Assembly (NCBI GenBank): GCA_910589055.1 | Contig: CAJURN010000008.1 | Location: 1-64,000, forward strand | DNA length: 64,000 bases | Origin: an uncultured Muribaculaceae bacterium | GTDB taxonomy: Bacteria > Bacteroidota > Bacteroidia > Bacteroidales > Muribaculaceae | Direction of reading: 5' to 3' | Notes under the pieces: generated by a model | Told to the model about the DNA's origin: nothing | Seen by the model: the letters and a program-made list of their open reading frames with translations, nothing else | Database searches by the model: none | Part shown: piece after piece, positions 59,553 through 64,000 of the stretch | Layout: every line of letters begins with the position of its first letter | Numbering within the stretch: position 1 is the first letter of the stretch | Program-made: the position numbers and the translations under genes

Positions 59553-62500
59553 TTAGAAAGAAATGTTGAGTCCCACGGAATACTGACGGATGGCCGGATA
59601 GCCTACGGTGGCGCCGATTTCAGGGTCAAGTCCGGGAAATTTTGTGATTGTGAAGAGATTTTCGATGCTGCCGTATACTTTCAGATTCTCGACAAAGAAG
59701 CGTTTTGTCACTTTGCGGGGAACCGTGTAGCCGAGCCGGATATTCTTGCAGCGGAAATAGGCGGCGTTATGGACGAAGGCGTCGCTGGCTATGTTGTTCT
59801 TTCCGTTGGCGCTGTTGCGGAGCACCGGATAGATGGAGTTGTATGGATTTTCGGGTGTCCAGGCATTGTCGGTGATGTCCTTGATGAGCGACTGTCCCAT
59901 CACGGTGACAAAGCGGAAAGCCTGATTGTTGTAATACACCTGATGGTCGCCTGTGCCCTGGCAGAGGATGCTGAAGTCAAAATTGTTCCAGCTCAGACCA
60001 AGGCTCACGCCATATGACAGGCGGGGCAGCGTCCCGTAGCCGATTTCCACACGGTCGTCGGTGTCGAGACGCCCGTCGCCGTTGGCGTCGCGGTAGAGGA
60101 AGTCGCCGAGCTCGGGACGCTGGTAGGTGGCGAAGTAGTCGGGATTTTTGTCAACGAGCGACTGCACATATGCGAGGTCGGCCTCGTCGCGCACAATCCG
60201 GTCAACTGTAATCACATACAACTGATTGATAGGCCTGCCCTCCTGAATTTTGTAGACTCCGCTTATTGAGGACACGTCGCCCTGGAATTTCGTTACCTTG
60301 TTGCTCACAAAACCCATGTTGAAACCTATGTCATAGCTTACTTTTCCGATACGGTCGCTCCAGTGGATGTCGAGTTCACAGCCCTTGTTGTTCACTTCTC
60401 CGGCGTTACGGTTCGGTACGGTGCTTGTGCCGTGTTCCAGCGGAGCGGGCAGGGAAATCAGGATGCCTTCGGTGTTCTTGTTGTAGATGTCGACCGTTCC
60501 GTTGAGGCGGTTGTTTAGAAAGGCGAAATCCACTCCGACGTTAGTCATGTAGGTCTTTTCCCATGTGAGATTTGGATTGGCAAGCACTGTCTGAGCCAGA
60601 CCTCCGGCGATACTGCCGTTGAGAACATAGTTTGCCGTGGCGAAGAGCGACTGATACATGTAGTAGCTCGTGGTGGCATTATTGCCGAGCGAACCGTAGG
60701 ACGCACGGATTTTGAGCAGATTGAGCCATGACGAAGCGCCCTTCAGAAAACCTTCTTCCGAGATGCGCCAGCCTGCGGAAATCGAGGGGAAACATCCCCA
60801 TCGGTGGCCGGGTGCGAACTTTGAGGAACCGTCGGAGCGCAGGTTGGCCTCGAGCAGATATTTGTTGTCCCAGTTGAGATTGATACGCCCGAAATAGGAG
60901 CGCATGGCCCATTCATTGTAGTTGCCGGTGATGCTGCCGTTTGTCATTCCTGCATCAATGGCACCCAGAGAGGGATCCACGAGGTCGTACTTGATGAAGT
61001 AGTCCTGGTCGTACTTGTTGTACTCCTGGCTCATGCCTGCGAAAACCGAAGCCGACAGGCGGTCGATGTTGAAGTCGTATCTTGCCGTCAGCTCCGACGA
61101 GCGGTAGGTGTTGCGATAGTTGTAGCGGCGGATGTAGGTGCGCACCACACCCTCCCGGATAAGCACGGGACCCTCTTCGGTGAAGCGGTAGAGGTCGCGG
61201 TCGGTAAGGTGGTGCTCGATGTTGCGCTCCCAGTAGTTCATCGAGAACGCTCCTTCGATGGTGAGCCCTTTCACGGGTCGGAGCCGGGCGAAGATCTTTC
61301 CGACAAGGCGTTTGGTCTTTACTGGATATTTATCGTCGTAGAACCATTGCCGGCGATAGGGATTGGCGTTGCTCACATTCTCTTCCTCGGGGTTCTGTAT
61401 GCCTCCGTACAGTCCTGTCGCGGGGTCGTAGAGAGTCATGCCCGGCACGGTGTTGAACGCTCCGTAGCCGAAAATCACGTCGCCGCCTTCGGCAGCGTTC
61501 TCAGCCGAGGGATTGTTGGTGTCGTAGTATCCGAAGAGGTTTGTGCCCACGCTTATCCATGGCTTGATATTGATATCGAGATTGGTTCGCATCTGGTAGC
61601 GCTCGTAGTCGGTGTGGTAGATCATACCTGGGTTGTTGACATATCCGAGCGAGAGATTGTAGCTCACGGTCTTTGTGCCGCCTGTCACCGCGAGATTGTA
61701 GGTCTGTACTACGGAGGGATTCCGGTAGATGTGGTCCTGCCAGTCGGTGTTGGGATACACGGTGGGGTTGCGTCCGGCATCGTTGCGCCACTCGTCAATC
61801 TTTCCTTGGGAGAAGCGTGCGGCCTGACCGTTGACGAGCAGCCCGGCGTTCTGTATCTCCATGAAGTCGGCATAGTCCGTCACGAGGTTAAGACGTTTCG
61901 CCACGGTCTCGAACGATACGTTTCCGCTGTATGTGACGCGTGGTGAGCGCTCGCTTCCCTGCCGGGTTGTCACGAGTATCACACCGTTTGCGGCCCTCGA
62001 ACCGTATATAGCAGCCGAGGCGGCATCCTTTAGGATTGAAATGTTGTCGATGTCCTGCGGGTTGACGTCGCTGAGGGCTATTCCTGTCAGTCCGTCCACC
62101 ACGACAAGCGGCGCGGCATCGTTGAGGGTGCCGAGACCGCGTATTGTGATGCTCTGTGATTCGTAGCCGGGAGTATTGCCGCCGGAGTTGGTAACAGTAA
62201 GTCCGGCGGCAAGTCCGGCGAGAGCATTTGTTGCGTTGGTGACTGGACGATCGCCGAGAGCCGAAATGCTTACCGAGGAAACCGCTCCCGTGAGGTCGGC
62301 CTTCTTCTGAGTGTTGTAGCCCAATACTACCACCTCGTCAAGGCTTGATGCGTTTGGTTGAAGCCATATCGTGAGGCCGTCGGCATTTTTCCGGCTCACG
62401 TCAACCGTTGCGGGCAGTGTGCCTACGTAGGACACGGTGAGTTTGGCCGGAAGTGATATGCCCCGGAGCGAGAAATTTCCGTCGGCGTCGGTCACGGTGG

Positions 62501-62696
62501 CTCTCTCCGGAGCCGAGGTGTCCGCAACGGAGGCTCCTATCACAGGTTCTCCGCCACGGTACATCACGGTGCCGCGCACGGTAATTGATTGTTCGGCTTG
62601 CTGATGTGCAGCCGGACTCTCACCCGGCGTCTGCGCAGAAATTGCGGAAGAACAGAAAGCAAGCAAAGAGATAAGTACTATTCTGTATCGGTTCAT
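59553..62696 (-). CDS. SusC/RagA family TonB-linked transporter
   Basis: This 1047-residue protein has a signal peptide (LISLLAFCSSAISAQ), a CarboxypepD_reg-like domain (about 38-115), a TonB segment (LDEVVVLGYNTQKKADLTGAVS), a plug with KDAASAAIYGSRAANGVILVTT and a barrel ending in QYSVGLNISF. Role: import of a glycan with the SusD partner that follows after 4 bp. It differs from the first SusC of the window in its extended N-terminus (residues 20-38) and shares only the general family pattern. A consensus promoter lies directly upstream. Confidence 0.95.
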   Translation of the reverse strand: MNRYRIVLISLLAFCSSAISAQTPGESPAAHQQAEQSITVRGTVMYRGGEPVIGASVADTSAPERATVTDADGNFSLRGISLPAKLTVSYVGTLPATVDVSRKNADGLTIWLQPNASSLDEVVVLGYNTQKKADLTGAVSSVSISALGDRPVTNATNALAGLAAGLTVTNSGGNTPGYESQSITIRGLGTLNDAAPLVVVDGLTGIALSDVNPQDIDNISILKDAASAAIYGSRAANGVILVTTRQGSERSPRVTYSGNVSFETVAKRLNLVTDYADFMEIQNAGLLVNGQAARFSQGKIDEWRNDAGRNPTVYPNTDWQDHIYRNPSVVQTYNLAVTGGTKTVSYNLSLGYVNNPGMIYHTDYERYQMRTNLDINIKPWISVGTNLFGYYDTNNPSAENAAEGGDVIFGYGAFNTVPGMTLYDPATGLYGGIQNPEEENVSNANPYRRQWFYDDKYPVKTKRLVGKIFARLRPVKGLTIEGAFSMNYWERNIEHHLTDRDLYRFTEEGPVLIREGVVRTYIRRYNYRNTYRSSELTARYDFNIDRLSASVFAGMSQEYNKYDQDYFIKYDLVDPSLGAIDAGMTNGSITGNYNEWAMRSYFGRINLNWDNKYLLEANLRSDGSSKFAPGHRWGCFPSISAGWRISEEGFLKGASSWLNLLKIRASYGSLGNNATTSYYMYQSLFATANYVLNGSIAGGLAQTVLANPNLTWEKTYMTNVGVDFAFLNNRLNGTVDIYNKNTEGILISLPAPLEHGTSTVPNRNAGEVNNKGCELDIHWSDRIGKVSYDIGFNMGFVSNKVTKFQGDVSSISGVYKIQEGRPINQLYVITVDRIVRDEADLAYVQSLVDKNPDYFATYQRPELGDFLYRDANGDGRLDTDDRVEIGYGTLPRLSYGVSLGLSWNNFDFSILCQGTGDHQVYYNNQAFRFVTVMGQSLIKDITDNAWTPENPYNSIYPVLRNSANGKNNIASDAFVHNAAYFRCKNIRLGYTVPRKVTKRFFVENLKVYGSIENLFTITKFPGLDPEIGATVGYPAIRQYSVGLNISF

Positions 62697-62720
62697 TTAC
62701 GTGAAAGTGTAATTGCTCCG

Positions 62721-62751
62721 CGAATTTACGGGCAATCACAATTTCAACAAA
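62721..62751 (-). promoter_or_regulatory. Promoter of the second susCD pair
   Basis: TTTG (62751 to 62748), exactly 19 bp, then TAAATTCG (62728 to 62721), one base from TAnnTTTG. Leader about 20 nt before the ATG at 62696. Confidence 0.6.
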
Positions 62752-62783
62752 GAAGGTGTAAACAGACGGCGTAAGTCTGACAA

Positions 62784-63656
62784 TCAATCGACCTGTATCA
62801 CGAGGTAGTTGGTGAGGCTCCAGAATTCATCCGGATTTGTGATTGTGAGCGTGCGGCTTGTATCCTGCCCGGCTATTTCGTATGAATTTTCGGGATGGTT
62901 GGTGTACACTTTGGCTTTTCCGCCGCCAAGATTGATGGTGTGAAGATTGCGTTTGTCGCCTATCACGAAGAATCCTCTGTCGAAATCGCCTTTCAGCAGC
63001 TTCGACTTTCGCAGGAATCCTGTCTCTATTATCTGATGCTCCTTGAGCTGCGACTTTGTGGCAACAACATAGTAGCAGGTGTTGAGTTCGTTTTCGAGCC
63101 GCAGGGAGGCCTCGAGGGCTATGTCAAGACTTTGGTTCACCTCCTCTACGGTGGAGTTGAGCGAGTCCACCTCGTCGTTGAGGTGTACGATTCTTTCGTT
63201 GGCGCTGTCAAGAAGGCTGCGCAGGTGGTCGATGTCGGCTGCCTGCGAATCAATGAGTTTTCTCAGGGCGTCGATGCCTGATTTGAGTTCGTTGTTGTGG
63301 ATTGAGGATTCGTTGAGCCCGGCCTCGAGCTTTTCCAGTTGTTCCCGACGCTGCCGCAGGGTCTTTTTTAGAATCGCAAGGTCGGATATGAGTTGTGCGC
63401 GCTGAGCCGGATTCTCGTTTGGCTGGGTTCCGGTCAGGGTCATGATGTTTTCAAGGTGCTTTATGCGGTCCATGCCGGTTGCGATTTCCTCCACGAGTGT
63501 CAGGAGCTGGTCTCGCTCTTCCAGAGCTGTTGCCAACTCCTGCTTCGAGGCTTCCATCAGGGACTGCTGTTCCCCGGATTCCTGAACGCTGTTGACACAC
63601 GACGGCGACAACAGAGCGAGCGCGATGAGCGACGATATGATTGTCAGATACTTCAT
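62784..63656 (-). CDS. Coiled-coil surface lipoprotein, Cbp1-like
   Basis: The ATG at 63656 gives 290 residues with a lipoprotein signal (lipobox SPSC, Cys20). Residues 25-195 are a long coiled coil (LEKLEAGLNESSIHNNELKSG and similar heptads), followed by a compact C-terminal domain (about 197-290) with YYVVATKSQLKEHQII, KLLKGDF and VYTNHPENSYEI. I recall this layout from Bacteroides proteins, including one described as a collagen-binding adhesin (Cbp1), but that is from memory. The role here is open: envelope spacer or adhesin. It is divergent from the gene at the right edge. Confidence 0.6.
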   Translation of the reverse strand: MKYLTIISSLIALALLSPSCVNSVQESGEQQSLMEASKQELATALEERDQLLTLVEEIATGMDRIKHLENIMTLTGTQPNENPAQRAQLISDLAILKKTLRQRREQLEKLEAGLNESSIHNNELKSGIDALRKLIDSQAADIDHLRSLLDSANERIVHLNDEVDSLNSTVEEVNQSLDIALEASLRLENELNTCYYVVATKSQLKEHQIIETGFLRKSKLLKGDFDRGFFVIGDKRNLHTINLGGGKAKVYTNHPENSYEIAGQDTSRTLTITNPDEFWSLTNYLVIQVD

Positions 63657-63663
63657 GATACCA

Positions 63664-63671
63664 CAAATATA
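63664..63671 (-). promoter_or_regulatory. -7 element abutting the coiled-coil lipoprotein start
   Basis: TATATTTG on the minus strand fits TAnnTTTG. The ATG at 63656 begins seven bases later, so the transcript would have almost no leader. No TTTG is seen 19 bp upstream. Confidence 0.35.
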
Positions 63672-63746
63672 GTGTATATCGGCGAAAAAAATGCTATCGC
63701 CGGTGGTGAACGACGCAGAAGTGTAAATGAACGTATCGGTCGGCAC

Positions 63747-63777
63747 TTGCCGGAGTAGTGTGTGAATGTTAACTTTG
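63747..63777 (+). promoter_or_regulatory. Promoter abutting the right-edge gene
   Basis: TTGC (63747-63750), exactly 19 bp, then TAACTTTG (63770-63777). The ATG at 63782 follows after four bases, so the transcript is predicted to be leaderless. Confidence 0.55.
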
Positions 63778-63781
63778 CACC

Positions 63782-64000
63782 ATGAAATCCATCGAAAACA
63801 AAACCTCTCTGATTCTTGACCTGTTCTTCTGCGTGGTTTTCATGCCCATACTGCTCTCGCTCGGTCCGGCGCATTACTGGTTTCGTCAGTGGCCTCTGTT
63901 TTCTATAATATCCTGTGCCTACCTGTACGGCTGTTATTTCATGATAATGAGGTGGAATGTGCCCAAGCTGTTGATTGCCCGTAATTATTACAGGATTGCG
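63782..64000 (+). CDS. Membrane protein, 5' part (truncated by window end)
   Basis: An open frame starts at 63782 and runs through the last base (73 codons) without a stop. It begins MKSIENKTSLILDLFFCVVF and has two membrane helices (about 9-27 and 38-56) with a short loop (GPAHYWFRQWP) between. This is the kind of N-terminus seen in Bacteroidota LytS/YehU-type sensor kinases, but no catalytic part is in the window, so the family is only a guess. It has a well-formed promoter touching its start codon. Confidence 0.6.
   Translation, partial: MKSIENKTSLILDLFFCVVFMPILLSLGPAHYWFRQWPLFSIISCAYLYGCYFMIMRWNVPKLLIARNYYRIA

Noticed and set aside
1..64000. CRISPR arrays, tRNA or rRNA genes, insertion sequences
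   Set aside because: No regularly spaced repeats, no cloverleaf-like segments and no transposase genes were seen; the only recombinase is the one beside the fimbrial switch.

Overview
The window comes from a member of the Bacteroidales, most likely a gut commensal of the Muribaculaceae type; this placement is inferred. The signs are two SusC/SusD pairs, Mfa-type fimbriae with DUF3575/DUF3868 partners, an hmu heme operon, several Bacteroidota-only families (DUF3256, DUF4491, DUF5106), Bacteroidota promoters (TTTG, about 19 bp, TAnnTTTG), and secreted proteins with type IX-secretion-like C-terminal tails. No tRNA, rRNA, CRISPR array or complete transposon is seen. Both ends cut through the surroundings; the last gene (63782 onward) is truncated.

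Layout. (1) 1-12.6 kb is mostly housekeeping: an xseB/xseA/DUF3256/DEAD-helicase operon (minus), acyl-CoA ligase and alpha/beta hydrolase (plus), DUF4491, a polyprenyl-phosphate sugar transferase and a DUF349 protein (minus), a small holin-like membrane protein and cysK (plus). (2) 12.6-29.5 kb is a polysaccharide utilization locus: a membrane-spanning propeller/LuxR-type regulator (minus) faces susC, susD, a surface-protein candidate, GH16, GH3, GH128 and a 953-residue binding-type protein. The enzyme set points to beta-1,3-glucan. The locus ends at a perfect 18-bp-arm hairpin. (3) 29.6-38.1 kb is a tightly packed hmu-type heme operon (minus): calycin-like lipoprotein, TonB receptor, CobN-like HmuS, HmuT, HmuU (ExbB-like), HmuV (DUF2149). 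The start of hmuS is out of frame by one base across a run of nine A. (4) 38.3-45.1 kb holds lrgAB, asnA, an outer-membrane receptor-like protein and a two-component pair.

(5) 45.2-57.7 kb is a fimbrial operon (minus): DUF3575, DUF3868/OmpA, Mfa1, Mfa2, an anchor/accessory gene broken by one in-frame TAA, a large DUF4906-type tip candidate, and a thioredoxin-like lipoprotein gene carrying a perfect 573-bp in-frame tandem duplication. Upstream lies a 193-bp segment bounded by 18-bp inverted repeats, next to a tyrosine recombinase. It carries one recognisable promoter, which points away from the operon. I read this as an invertible fimbrial on/off switch caught in the OFF orientation; it is the most interesting system here. 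(6) 57.8-64 kb holds a second SusC/SusD pair without enzymes, a coiled-coil lipoprotein, and the start of a membrane protein whose promoter abuts its ATG.

How the parts work together: the glucan locus and second SusCD import glycans, hmu captures and processes heme, and the fimbrial locus builds a surface adhesin under probable phase variation. Three separate lesions or slippery sites (A9 in hmuS, TAA in the fimbrial gene, the 573-bp duplication) lie in or beside surface functions. Each could be biology or an assembly error and needs read-level checking.
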